Shown in pieces: positions 51,756-60,076 of a stretch of DNA of 64,000 nt (the stretch's first letter is position 1; each line of letters begins with the position of its first letter). The notes under the pieces are model-generated. The model saw nothing but the letters and a program-made list of their open reading frames with translations. It was not told where the DNA came from and did not search any database. The stretch is from positions 186,001-250,000 of the forward strand of contig JAUMVK010000001.1 of assembly GCA_030530205.1 (NCBI GenBank), read 5' to 3'. The translations under genes were made by a program, and so were the position numbers. This DNA is from RGIG3701 sp030530205. GTDB taxonomy: Bacteria; Planctomycetota; Planctomycetia; Pirellulales; Thermoguttaceae.

Positions 51756-53324
51756 TCATCGATCTTCCCGGATCGTGTTATCATGCAGCATCTGACGGAT
51801 ATTGTCGAGCAAGTCTATCATTCTGTTTTTGATGGACCAGTCCTTTTCTTCCTTCAGTGAATCGTTGTAAATTTCCATAAAAACCGGAAAGTATTCACTT
51901 TCTTTGATTTCCGTCAAAGGGGGAATTCTGCTCAGTATTTTGCGGCGTTCAAGTGGATCATGTTCCAGCCGAAGCATCAGAGCCAACGCTTCCGCCCTCA
52001 CGCAAAGATAATTGACAGGAGTTTTTTCTGCAAGGTTGGTTCGTCTGTAATGAATATCCCGGTCAATATTCAGAAGCGTCGTTAAATCCTGGATTTTTTG
52101 TTCACTGCTTTCCTCTGAAAGCGCCAGGTTTAGCAGCGATTTCGCATACTCCAGCACGATGTCCAGGGACGGGGATCTCAATTCTGTGAGTTTCAGAAGC
52201 AGAGTAGAATAATGACGCTTGTTTTCATAAATCGGGTCATCGATCGCAATGTTTACGAGACTTCGGGCATACTCCCACAGTATCGGCTGCGCGTTACCAC
52301 TTCGTTCCAGGAGATTTTCCAGCCATTTAATACAAACTTTTTTGCGTTTCAGGGAGTTTTCGTCAATTTGATGGTTAAAAATCGCACGTGCCGCCGTCAC
52401 GAAAATATCCGTGACACACTCGGGCATTTCTACAAGCTTGATGATCTCGCGAACATAACGGCGTTTTTCCTGAATATTTTCCGTATAGAGCGCCATGCAA
52501 AGAAGCGCCTGGGCATACATCTTTCGAATGACCCACGTTGCGTCCGGGGCTTGTGCGATTTTTTTGAGTTTACGGAAGTAACGATTCCGAAAGGTCTCCT
52601 GATTGGTCTCATCCGTGATGAAATTTACCAAACCACTAACGTAAATGTGCTTCAATTCGGTATTGGCGCGAGGCTTGCGCAGAAGGGTTTCCAGTGTGGA
52701 AATACAGCGAATACGCTCACCCTCAATCTGGGTAAAGCAGGCTAGGTTCACGAGGGCTTTACCCGCGTGGATCATGGTGGTGACGGTCCCTTTTCCATAG
52801 AGCGCCAGCGTCCGAAGCCGAGAGGTATAGCCCCGCTTCCCTTCCACGGTAGGTTCATCCACAGAGATATTAAAAAGCCCACGCGCGTAAATGTTGATCG
52901 TCTCCGGCGTGGCGTTCCGAAAGAGCGTCATTCGATGGAGCTGGTTTAACAGTTCCTTTTTCTCTTCAAGGGAAAGTTCGTCTTCAAACAACAAATTTAC
53001 AGTGGAACCCGCTATCAGTTCCAAAAGTTCGGAATCGATTTCGGGGACCTGGGTCATATTGATTAATTCCAGTGTAATCTGTCGTTTTTCGGCTATGTCC
53101 TGGCTTTCCATCGCTACCAGACTGGAGGCCAGCGCATAAACAAAGGACGAGGTTTTTGTCAGGCTCGAAACTTTTTTCAGAATCTCCCAGACCCTTCGCT
53201 GCTGAGAAAGCGTAAAACTTCCATCACGCATTATGATGACGAGACGCCGGGTAAAAATTTCAATCTGCCTCTCTTCCAGAGCAAAAAAGAGCGACTGAAG
53301 TGAATTGAGCTTTAAAACGGGCAT
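51756..53324 (-). CDS. Helical tandem-repeat protein of unknown family (nine repeats of about 41 residues)
   Basis: This 522-residue protein has no signal peptide or TM segment. From about residue 60 to 430 the sequence is a run of about nine units of 40-42 residues. Each unit has a helix of the kind YARSLVNIAIDDP, an E-x-KR-x-Y turn/helix start, and a second helix like STLLLKLTEL. Examples are YARGLFNISVDEPTVEGKR, YAQALLCMALYTENIQEKR and YAKSLLNLALSEESSEQK. It thus looks like an alpha-solenoid related to HEAT/ARM/TPR repeats, probably a protein-binding scaffold. Neighbours give no functional clue. An AT-rich inverted repeat separates it from the upstream oxidoreductase gene. I do not recognise the family. 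Confidence 0.75.
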   Translation of the reverse strand: MPVLKLNSLQSLFFALEERQIEIFTRRLVIIMRDGSFTLSQQRRVWEILKKVSSLTKTSSFVYALASSLVAMESQDIAEKRQITLELINMTQVPEIDSELLELIAGSTVNLLFEDELSLEEKKELLNQLHRMTLFRNATPETINIYARGLFNISVDEPTVEGKRGYTSRLRTLALYGKGTVTTMIHAGKALVNLACFTQIEGERIRCISTLETLLRKPRANTELKHIYVSGLVNFITDETNQETFRNRYFRKLKKIAQAPDATWVIRKMYAQALLCMALYTENIQEKRRYVREIIKLVEMPECVTDIFVTAARAIFNHQIDENSLKRKKVCIKWLENLLERSGNAQPILWEYARSLVNIAIDDPIYENKRHYSTLLLKLTELRSPSLDIVLEYAKSLLNLALSEESSEQKIQDLTTLLNIDRDIHYRRTNLAEKTPVNYLCVRAEALALMLRLEHDPLERRKILSRIPPLTEIKESEYFPVFMEIYNDSLKEEKDWSIKNRMIDLLDNIRQMLHDNTIREDR

Positions 53325-53369
53325 TATTTCAATTAAGAATGATGAATTATGAATTATGAATTGAAATCA

Positions 53370-53435
53370 AATTATGAATTACAAATTACGGAAGTGAGTT
53401 GGCGGCTCGCCTTCTGTAATTCGTAATTCATAATT
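53370..53435. repeat. AT-rich inverted repeat
   Basis: AATTATGAATTACAAATTAC (from 53370) mirrors GTAATTCGTAATTCATAATT (to 53435), arms of 25 bp with two mismatches around GTGAGTTGGCGGCTCGC. Copies of AATTATGAATT continue on both sides (53341-53449). A weaker AATGAATAATGAA cluster occurs at 57807-57840. Confidence 0.7.
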
Positions 53436-53448
53436 CTTCATTCATAAT

Positions 53449-54600
53449 TTACAGAAGGTCCACCCATTTTTCCGTGCGAGCGCTTTCCAGGACTTTGTCG
53501 CAAACGAGCTGGGTACGCATCGCCTGGCGCATGTTGGGTTTGTAGTCGGTCCCGTCGTTCACGGCCGTCAGGAAGTCCGCAAAATTGTTGATGAACGTGT
53601 GTTCGTAACCGATCGTCGTACCGGGGACCCAGTAGTGCCCCATGTACGGGTGCTCGGAGTTTGTGACGTGGATGCTCTGCCAGCCGACGATGTGGTCCGG
53701 GGTCTTCTCGCCCGTTTCCGGGTCGCGGTAGCGGAAGAACTGCAGGCTGTGCGGGCATTCCAGATCGAAGAAGACCGCGCCGTTTTCACCGTTCAGCTCG
53801 AACGTGTTGTGGTTTTTGCGGCCGCGGGCGTACCGGGTGCTGTGGAACGTGCCGAACGAGCCGTTTGCGAAGACCGCGATGAACGCGCAAGCGTCGTCGA
53901 TGGTGACTTTTTCCATCTTGCCGGTCTCGATGTGCTTGCGTTCCTTGACGAAAATTTCCGTCTTGGCGCACACGCGGGCGATCGGGCCGTTGAGCCACTC
54001 CGCAATGTCGATCGAGTGGGCCAGAAGGTCGCCGGTCACGCCGGAACCCGCCACTTTCGAATCAAGACGCCACAGAGCCGCGCCGCCCATCGGGACGTTC
54101 TGCGAAATGGTGTAGTCCTGATTATAGACCGCGTTGTAGTGGAACGGCCGGCCGATGCGACCCTCGTCAACGAGCTGCTTCGCGAGCGTGACAGCCGGGA
54201 CACGGCGGTAGTTGAAGTTCACCATGTTCGCCACGCCGGCTTTCTCGACGGCCGCGACCATTTCCTCGGCTTCCTTCATGTTCATGCACATCGGTTTCTC
54301 GCAGATGACCATTTTCCCGTGTTCGGCGGCCGCGATCACGATGTCGTGGTGGAGGTTGTTCGGGACCACGATGTCGATCAGGTCAATGTCGTCGCGTTCC
54401 ACGACCTTGCGCCAGTCGGTCTCGATGGACTCGTAGCCCCACGTGTCCGCGTATTCCTGGAGGGTCTTGTCGATGGAGCAGACGCACTTCAGGACGGGCT
54501 TGAACCCGGTTTTGAAGAAGTGCGGGACCTGCAGGTAGGCGTTCGAGTGCGTCCGGCCCATGAAACCGGTACCGATCTGACCAATGCGGAGTTCTTTCAT
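53449..54600 (-). CDS. Gfo/Idh/MocA oxidoreductase, cytoplasmic
   Basis: This 383-residue NAD(P)-dependent sugar or inositol-type dehydrogenase starts MKELRIGQIGTGFMGRTHSNAY. The dinucleotide motif GTGFMG (10-15) is followed by IDIVVPNNLHHDIVIAAAEHGK and the signature VICEKPM with the catalytic-site Lys. The C-terminal half is the usual alpha/beta substrate domain. Unlike the fragment at 1-181 it has no Tat signal. AAAGGAA about 9 nt before the ATG at 54600 marks the start; a longer in-frame start would extend into the flanking REP element. A TIM-barrel isomerase gene lies nearby on the same strand (55737), separated by the transposase insertion. The substrate is unknown. Confidence 0.9.
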   Translation of the reverse strand: MKELRIGQIGTGFMGRTHSNAYLQVPHFFKTGFKPVLKCVCSIDKTLQEYADTWGYESIETDWRKVVERDDIDLIDIVVPNNLHHDIVIAAAEHGKMVICEKPMCMNMKEAEEMVAAVEKAGVANMVNFNYRRVPAVTLAKQLVDEGRIGRPFHYNAVYNQDYTISQNVPMGGAALWRLDSKVAGSGVTGDLLAHSIDIAEWLNGPIARVCAKTEIFVKERKHIETGKMEKVTIDDACAFIAVFANGSFGTFHSTRYARGRKNHNTFELNGENGAVFFDLECPHSLQFFRYRDPETGEKTPDHIVGWQSIHVTNSEHPYMGHYWVPGTTIGYEHTFINNFADFLTAVNDGTDYKPNMRQAMRTQLVCDKVLESARTEKWVDLL

Positions 54601-54619
54601 TGTGTGTTCCTTTCTATAT

Positions 54620-54765
54620 GGAGTGCGGCAATACAGCCTCGAAGAGGCATTTGCCGCTTTCACTTAGCGACCAAATAATATTCTCCTTGAAAAAGGTTTT
54701 CGCGGGGAGAAAGCTTTTCCCGCTTCAACGACAGACACTTCTTCAAGGCAGGATCATCGCACTCC
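54620..54765. repeat. Composite REP element B
   Basis: GGAGTGCGG at 54620 and an imperfect CGCACTCC end at 54765 bound one clear REP hairpin (GCGGCAATACAGCCTCGAAG to CATTTGCCGC) and degenerate inner sequence. Confidence 0.75.
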
Positions 54766-54835
54766 AAACTTCTAAATTTAAAACTATCAATTAGTATAAG
54801 AATCGATGTTCGCGCAGGAAACGTCCCACGCATTT

Positions 54836-54916
54836 CTGCGGCGAAAGACTCTGCGAGGCTGTATCGCCGCAAGGGAAAGCGATGAATGTCACTTCGCGAC
54901 TGTATCATCGTACTCC
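54836..54916. repeat. Composite REP element C, adjoining the 3' end of the RAYT gene
   Basis: TGCGGCGAAAGACTCTGCGA to TATCGCCGC, then GCGATGAATGTCACTTCGCG to TATCATCG, ending in TACTCC. It is 4 nt from the stop codon of the transposase gene. Confidence 0.7.
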
Positions 54917-54920
54917 AAAT

Positions 54921-55454
54921 TTAAAAATTGTCAATCACATTTATTTTGCTTGAATCCATCTGCAAAATCGTGTTTTGAAAAACTTCAGGTGTATTTTGAA
55001 TAAACCACGTGTACGAACAATGGGGATAAAGGGCGGCATTCGCTACGACTCTGTGATGGACGGGATTCGTATGAACGTAATGTAAACGGGCAAAATACGA
55101 TTTCTGAAACGTAATTTGACTGTCCCAGAAATTGTACCAGACCTTTCGGCCCGGCGTTTTATCCGTTCGGTTAAAACTCAAGGCACTGGAACGGTGTAGT
55201 TCACCAAGTGCCGCACTTAATAACGTGTTTTGAGTCGGGACCTGAACAATCAGGTGGTAGTGATTCGACATCACGGCCCACGCCTGAAGTTCAAACCCGT
55301 ATTTCAGCATTGTCTCAAAGAGGAGAGAGCAAAAATAGGTTCGAGTTGATGGTTCTCGCAGGAAATGCTCTTTCTGATATGTACCGGCTGTGACCATGTA
55401 AATCCCGCCAGCATCCATCTTATGGACCGGAGCGTGCGGCCAAGTCGTGTACAT
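54921..55454 (-). CDS. REP-associated tyrosine transposase (RAYT, IS200-like TnpA_REP)
   Basis: This 177-residue Y1-type transposase has IYMVTAGTYQKEHFL at the start, the metal-binding His-x-His within AWAVMSNHYHLIV (H65, H67) and the tyrosine region KSYFARLHYVHTNPVHH. Such RAYT proteins mobilise REP sequences as single-stranded hairpins. Elements C (54836-54916) and D (55477-55664) flank it directly, within 4 nt and 22 nt; B and E lie just outside. AAGGAGG lies about 6 nt before the ATG, so the gene looks intact. It sits between the oxidoreductase and isomerase genes, probably interrupting a former operon. Confidence 0.88.
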   Translation of the reverse strand: MYTTWPHAPVHKMDAGGIYMVTAGTYQKEHFLREPSTRTYFCSLLFETMLKYGFELQAWAVMSNHYHLIVQVPTQNTLLSAALGELHRSSALSFNRTDKTPGRKVWYNFWDSQITFQKSYFARLHYVHTNPVHHRVVANAALYPHCSYTWFIQNTPEVFQNTILQMDSSKINVIDNF

Positions 55455-55476
55455 AAGTCCCTCCTTAAAATATTGT

Positions 55477-55664
55477 GGAGTGCGGGAATACGGAAACCGA
55501 AGGCTTCATTTGCCGCTTTCACTTAGCGACCGAAAAACTTACTCTTTGAAAAAGATTATCACGGAGAAATCACTTTTCCTACTTCAACGGCGAATGCCTC
55601 TTCGAGGCTGTATCGCCGTAAGCGAAAGCGATGAATGCGCTAACGCGCTGTATCATCGCACTCC
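55477..55664. repeat. Composite REP element D
   Basis: GGAGTGCGG at 55477 (with GGAATACGGAAACCG instead of the usual ACAG) and GCACTCC at 55664 bound two inverted REP hairpins. It lies 22 nt upstream of the RAYT start. Confidence 0.8.
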
Positions 55665-55675
55665 CAAAAGTTTCT

Positions 55676-55761
55676 CCACTTCAACGGCGAATGCCTCTTC
55701 GAGGCTGTATCGCCGTAAGTGAAAGCGATGAATGCGCTAACGCGCTGTATCATCGCACTCC
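55676..55761. repeat. Composite REP element E, overlapping the isomerase 3' end
   Basis: ACTTCAACGGCGAATGCCTC to GCACTCC is an almost exact second copy of the right half of element D. It supplies the last seven codons and stop of the isomerase gene at 55737. Confidence 0.8.
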
Positions 55762-56774
55762 ATACGCACCTGGATCATCGCGGCGAGGATGTTCTCCCAC
55801 GTGGTCGGGTTCGTCATGCAGGAGTTCGGGAACATGCAGCCGTCCCAGCAAATGTGCTTCAGCGCGCCCGTGAATTTGCCCGACTCATCGCAGAGCCAGT
55901 ACTTCGCAAAGTGCGGAATGTCCAGCTTCCCGTTCGGGTCGTTCACGAGGCAGTGCCGCCCCGTTTTGTCGTGCGAGCCGGAACCAAAGACCGAGCCGTC
56001 GTTCTGGGCCACGTGAAAGTCCACGACCCACGGACGAAGTTTCGAGGTCAGTTTGATATACGCTTCATCGAGAACATCGCGGTCTTTCCAGTCGTAATTC
56101 TCCGGCAGGATCCGGTCTTCCGGCGCGTTGTAGCCCATCAGGTAGAGCAGCGTGTGCGACATATCGGCCTGGAAACCGAACACATCCTGCTGGCCGACCC
56201 CTTCGAGAACGCGGAGCATCCACTTCCATGAGTGCATCCCGCCCCAGCAGATCTCGCCTTCCGCCGCGAGGATCTCCCCGTAGTCTTTGGCGATTTTGGC
56301 CGCTTCCGTGAACGTACCGATGATTTTGGCGGTGTTCCCGACCGGGTCGCTGCTCCATTCCTCGACCGAGCAGGACGAATCGACACGGATACAGCCGTAT
56401 GGCCTGACACCGATCTCGCGGAGCTTCATCCCCAGGCGGCACGCTTTCTGGACCATCTGGAGGAACCGCCCGCGCTCGATTTCGTCCCCCATGGCGCTTC
56501 CACCGCCGCAGCCTCCCCAGATCGGAGCGACGCACGAGCCGATCGCAAGGCCGTAAGAGCGCACTTTGTCGGCGAGGCGCTGAAGATCCTCGTCAGTGGA
56601 GTCGATGCTGATGTGCGGGTCGGAGAGGAAAAGGTCCACGCCGTCAAAATGCTGGCCGTCCACCGTGGCGGCGGCCGTCATTTTGAGCATGGTATCCAGA
56701 TCGATGAAAGGTTCCGTCCCGGGCTGGCCTTTGCCGACCACGCCGGGCCACATTGCGTTATGGAGTTTAAGCAT
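55737..56774 (-). CDS. Sugar phosphate isomerase/epimerase-like TIM-barrel protein
   Basis: This 345-residue protein resembles the AP-endonuclease-2/xylose-isomerase-like TIM-barrel family: MLKLHNAMWPGVVGKG, FDGVDLFLSDPHISID, AIGSCVAPIWGG, IWAAEGE-type metal positions (here ILAAEGEICWGGMHS), FGFQADMSHTLLYLMG and WVVDFHVAQNDG. Such enzymes isomerise or epimerise sugars or inositols and often partner with Gfo/Idh dehydrogenases, one of which lies downstream beyond the RAYT insertion. The last seven residues (ECDDTAR) and the stop come from REP element E, so the native tail has been replaced or extended. AAGGA lies about 9 nt before the ATG. The substrate is unknown. Confidence 0.82.
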   Translation of the reverse strand: MLKLHNAMWPGVVGKGQPGTEPFIDLDTMLKMTAAATVDGQHFDGVDLFLSDPHISIDSTDEDLQRLADKVRSYGLAIGSCVAPIWGGCGGGSAMGDEIERGRFLQMVQKACRLGMKLREIGVRPYGCIRVDSSCSVEEWSSDPVGNTAKIIGTFTEAAKIAKDYGEILAAEGEICWGGMHSWKWMLRVLEGVGQQDVFGFQADMSHTLLYLMGYNAPEDRILPENYDWKDRDVLDEAYIKLTSKLRPWVVDFHVAQNDGSVFGSGSHDKTGRHCLVNDPNGKLDIPHFAKYWLCDESGKFTGALKHICWDGCMFPNSCMTNPTTWENILAAMIQVRMECDDTAR

Positions 56775-56825
56775 AAGGAGGGTCCTTGATTATGAGTGTT
56801 ATCGGATTTCCAAAAAGTTCAGTGA

Positions 56826-57638
56826 TTAATTGCCGAGCTGTTTCGTATCCATTGGATTGTTCATGTTGCTGTTGTATTTAGAGGCTTTTTTGTCGTCCGG
56901 GGCCATAAGCTGGCAGTAGGTTACGTAACCGATATTTCGGTTGAGGTATTTTCCGCTTCCGTCCGCGAAAACCGTATTAAATCCGAGCTGGGGGTGCTTG
57001 CTCGACGGGAAGTTGTTTGTCGTCAGCGAAGAGGCCCAGAGGATCCCGTTCGCGGTGCGTTCGGCCGGTTGCCAGTTCTGGATCGTAAAGTTTTCCGAAG
57101 CCAGAATCGTATAACTCGCACCGTCTTTCATCTTACTGATCATCGAGCGTTTGTTGTTTTGGGGATCCTTCACAAATGCGCCGAGCTGGAAAGCGTAAAC
57201 GCCTCCGCCGTCATTTTCAGTCCCGGAGTAACCGCAGTTGGCGCCGTAAGAAAGACCAGCCTGGACCGTTTTCTTTTCTTTATTGTCCGGGCAAATCAAA
57301 AACGCAAGCGAGCTGTACTGGGCATTTCCATTTTCCCATGAATTCCACAGGGCAGTTTCACCAAGCTGAGGCAGAAGAGGAATGACCCAGCTTACGGACA
57401 CCGCCGTACCACCGTTCCTGTAGTAGTAACGATAAAACGGCAAATATCCTAGTGTCGAATCGTGCGCAATCGCGGCGGTGGCGATCTGTTTTTCGTTGTT
57501 CAGGCAGGTTGTCATTCTTGCCGCGGCTCGCGCCGATTGAACGGCCGGGATGGTCAGGCCCATCAAAACCCCAATGATGGCGATGACGACAAGGAGTTCC
57601 ACCAGTGTGAACGCCCTGCGGGAAAAAGTGTTTTTCAT
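56826..57638 (-). CDS. Prepilin-like secreted protein (short DUF1559-related)
   Basis: This 270-residue protein has the prepilin leader SRRAFTLVELLVVIAIIGVL and helix (TIPAVQSARAAARMTTC). The body keeps a DUF1559-like pattern (FLICPDNKEKKT, FNTVFADGSGKYL) but lacks the CPSRRP segment and SAHAG tail of the three longer paralogues. It most resembles the divergent gene at 57954. The two are transcribed away from each other from a 315-bp gap. Function is probably pseudopilin-like surface or secretion structure (inference). Confidence 0.85.
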   Translation of the reverse strand: MKNTFSRRAFTLVELLVVIAIIGVLMGLTIPAVQSARAAARMTTCLNNEKQIATAAIAHDSTLGYLPFYRYYYRNGGTAVSVSWVIPLLPQLGETALWNSWENGNAQYSSLAFLICPDNKEKKTVQAGLSYGANCGYSGTENDGGGVYAFQLGAFVKDPQNNKRSMISKMKDGASYTILASENFTIQNWQPAERTANGILWASSLTTNNFPSSKHPQLGFNTVFADGSGKYLNRNIGYVTYCQLMAPDDKKASKYNSNMNNPMDTKQLGN

Positions 57639-57953
57639 GATGTGAGTCCTGTGAAAAGAGAAATGTTTCCAACGATTACTCCCTATACGTTCTATTTTGC
57701 ACTAAAATTGAAAATAAATCCAGCCCCACCCGCGCTTTTTTTGGAAATTTTTTAAAAAAAAGTGCCGGAGGGGCTGGAAATTTCCTGAAAATGGGGCAAA
57801 ATATAGAAATAATGAATAATGAAGAACGAATAACGAATAATGGCTCAGGAGGTTCGCCCGTTTTTCAATATTTATTTGTCGTTTGAACCAACAGACAGTT
57901 TCCACCGTATTATAAGGGGCAACTATCCAATCAGCATATTCAAGGGGAAAATC
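57639..57953. other. Divergent intergenic region with inverted repeat
   Basis: The gap between two divergent prepilin-like genes holds an inverted repeat: TCCAGCCCC at 57719-57727 and GGGGCTGGA at 57770-57778, with a T- and A-rich loop. AATGAATAATGAA repeats follow at 57807-57840. A TATTAT-like -10 at 57908 with TTGAAC at 57883 could serve the plus-strand gene, but its 19-nt spacing is poor. Confidence 0.5.
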
Positions 57954-58823
57954 ATGTCCGTCACACAAATCACCACCGTCCGCCGTGGGTTCACGCTCGT
58001 TGAGCTTCTCGTCGTCATCGCCATTATCGGTGTCCTCATGGGCCTGCTTATGCCCGCCATCGTGAATGCACGTCTCGCCGCGTTACAGGCCACGTGCGCC
58101 AATAATGAACGCGAACTGGCGCAAGCCATGATCCTGTTTGACTCCAACAAGGATCACCTCCCCTATGTGGGACGTTCGGACAATAATTATTCCTGGTACA
58201 CGCAAATCCTTGAGGAACTGGGGCTTGGCAAACTGGCCGACAATCCAACAGCCCAACCCGTGAAGCAGTTTAAATGCCCGGTGGGTGACTCGCCTGTAAA
58301 CAGTTTTAGTTACATGGGAAACGTGGGAAATTCAGGAGGTTGGGGCCTGACAAACAACAGCAGTGCCGCCGAGCGGAAAAAGTGGAGCGCGTCCGGTCTT
58401 TTATTCTTCTATAATGGGAACAAAACGAATTCATACACGAAATCTTCCATTTCCTCCTGTAAAGATGGTGCCAGCCTCACGATTTTGCTTTCAGAAAAGT
58501 GTTATCAGAGAGTGCCGGGGCATTCAGGAAATATCGCCACCACTTACAGCCCATACGAGAACTGGGTCCAGTCAGGTAACCGGGACAACGCCTGCAAACG
58601 GTTTGGGCTGATATGGAACGGCGACTCTGTGAGTACCGGAGACTATTCCAACTACCCGACGAGCCGTCACTCGCAGGTGAATAACGTGGCGTTCGCGGAT
58701 GGAAGCGTCAGGGCGGTCAGCAAGGCAATCTATTATAATACATATAAATCGCTCATGTGCCCGTGCGATATTGACGCTGGACTTGGAAATATCAATCTTG
58801 GTGCCGACCCGAACTTTAAATAG
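57954..58823 (+). CDS. Prepilin-like secreted protein (short DUF1559-related)
   Basis: This 289-residue protein has the leader RRGFTLVELLVVIAIIGVLMG and helix (LLMPAIVNARLAALQATC). Later segments FKCPVGDSPVNSFSYMGNVG, SSISSCKDGASLTILLSEKC and NNVAFADGSVRAVS match the neighbour at 56826. AAGGGG lies 7 nt before the ATG at 57954; an in-frame start at 57840 has no such site and adds a non-homologous tail. It is the fifth prepilin-type gene in the window. Confidence 0.85.
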   Translation: MSVTQITTVRRGFTLVELLVVIAIIGVLMGLLMPAIVNARLAALQATCANNERELAQAMILFDSNKDHLPYVGRSDNNYSWYTQILEELGLGKLADNPTAQPVKQFKCPVGDSPVNSFSYMGNVGNSGGWGLTNNSSAAERKKWSASGLLFFYNGNKTNSYTKSSISSCKDGASLTILLSEKCYQRVPGHSGNIATTYSPYENWVQSGNRDNACKRFGLIWNGDSVSTGDYSNYPTSRHSQVNNVAFADGSVRAVSKAIYYNTYKSLMCPCDIDAGLGNINLGADPNFK

Positions 58824-58849
58824 TGGTGTTTATCTCCAGGAACAAAATT

Positions 58850-58875
58850 ACGGGGACGACGCTTCCAGCGTCGTC
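58850..58875. repeat. GACGAC hairpin repeat
   Basis: A near-perfect copy of the unit seen at 29551, immediately before REP element F. The two repeat families abut here. Confidence 0.8.
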
Positions 58876-58886
58876 CTTAAATATTG

Positions 58887-59076
58887 GGAGTGCGGTGATA
58901 CAGTCGCGTAAGCGACATTCACCGCTTTCCCTTGCGGCAATACTGCCTCGAAGAGGCATTTGCCGCGAAAGTGCGCTGGACGTTTTCCACGTGAAGATCC
59001 ATTTATACCATTCCACTTTTCGGTCGCTAAGTGAAAGCGGCAAATGAAGCCTTCGGCTTCTGTATTGCCGCACTCC
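58887..59076. repeat. Composite REP element F, ending 8 nt before lpxI
   Basis: GGAGTGCGG at 58887 and CCGCACTCC at 59076 bound REP hairpins including GCGGTGATACAG-TCGCG-TAAG, GCGGCAATACTGCCTCG and, inverted, GCGGCAAATGAAGCCTTCGG. The element reaches almost to the Shine-Dalgarno site of lpxI. Confidence 0.85.
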
Positions 59077-59084
59077 AGAGGACG

Positions 59085-60005
59085 ATGAAAAAAATCTGCA
59101 TGATCGCCGGTTGGGGCCATTACCCCGTTTATGTCGCGAAGGCACTCGCCGCGCAGGGGTTTGAGGTCCACTGCTTCGGCGTGGTCGGTCATGCGGATCG
59201 GACGGCGCTCACCGAAGCCTGCGCCGTGTACCGGCCCATCGGGATGTGCAAGCTGGGGCGGATCATCCACTACATGCGCCGGCACGGGATCGTCGATTTC
59301 ATTGCGCTGGGGAAGTACTTCAAATGGCGCCTTTTCCGCCCCACGTCGTTTTTCGTGAATCTCCCCGATTGGTTGACGTTTCGGACGTTTGCCTCATACT
59401 TCCTCACCCACAAACACGACTGCAAGGACGACTCGCTGATGCTCGCACTCGTTCGACTTTTTGAAAGATTTGGTCTGAAAATGGGCGCCCCGACGGATTA
59501 CGTGCCGGAGCTGCTCGCCGAAGAAGGGATCCTGACGAAAAAGAGCCCCACCGAGGCGCAGTGGCGCGACATTCGGTACGGCTTGCAGGTCGCGAAAACG
59601 CTCGGCCGCTTCGACGTCGGGCAATCGGTCGTCGTGGCGAACGGCGTGGCGATCGCTCTGGAAGGGATCGAAGGGACCGACCGCTGCATCGAGCGGGCCG
59701 GCGAATTGTGTACCCGCAAGAACCTCGTGCTCGTGAAAGTCGCCAAGCCGAAGCAGGACATGCGGTTCGACGTCCCGACAATCGGGTTGCAGACGCTCGA
59801 AACGTTCGCCAAGGCGGGCGGCCAGGTGATCGCGATCGAGGCCAAGCGGTCGATCCTCGTCGATCGGACGGACGTTCTGGAGTTCGCCGATGCGCACGGC
59901 ATCGCGGTCTGTGCCGTCCAGTTTGAAGAAACGACGGAGGAGTCCGACCCCAAGTTCACGTCCAGCTCGCCGCAAAATCCAGCGATTATGGGCCCCGCGG
60001 ATTAG
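59085..60005 (+). CDS. lpxI: UDP-2,3-diacylglucosamine diphosphatase LpxI
   Basis: This 306-residue enzyme makes lipid X from UDP-2,3-diacylglucosamine in lipid A synthesis. It has KKICMIAGWGHYPVYVAKALA at the start, LGKYFKWRLFRP, LLAEEGILTKKSPTEAQWRDIRYG, and the LpxI-specific C-terminal half with ALEGIEGTDRCIERAGEL, VKVAKPKQDMRFDVPTIGLQTLE and IEAKRSILVDR. The ATG at 59085 gives the family start; a longer in-frame start at 59031 only translates REP element F. AGAGGA is just upstream of the ATG. Other lpx genes are not in the window, so this isolated copy may be the cell's only UDP-diacylglucosamine hydrolase (inference). Confidence 0.9.
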   Translation: MKKICMIAGWGHYPVYVAKALAAQGFEVHCFGVVGHADRTALTEACAVYRPIGMCKLGRIIHYMRRHGIVDFIALGKYFKWRLFRPTSFFVNLPDWLTFRTFASYFLTHKHDCKDDSLMLALVRLFERFGLKMGAPTDYVPELLAEEGILTKKSPTEAQWRDIRYGLQVAKTLGRFDVGQSVVVANGVAIALEGIEGTDRCIERAGELCTRKNLVLVKVAKPKQDMRFDVPTIGLQTLETFAKAGGQVIAIEAKRSILVDRTDVLEFADAHGIAVCAVQFEETTEESDPKFTSSSPQNPAIMGPAD

Positions 60006-60076
60006 GCGGATTGAAGAGAAAATTTCAAAACCTCAAACCCTTTTCAAAGTGCAAACACTTCCAGGTTCAGACCTCA

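Noticed and set aside
55631..55873. Small plus-strand frames beginning MNALTRCIIAL or MKAANEAFGF
   Set aside because: They recur wherever the REP element is repeated and translate the hairpin itself; none has an independent ribosome-binding site or homology.
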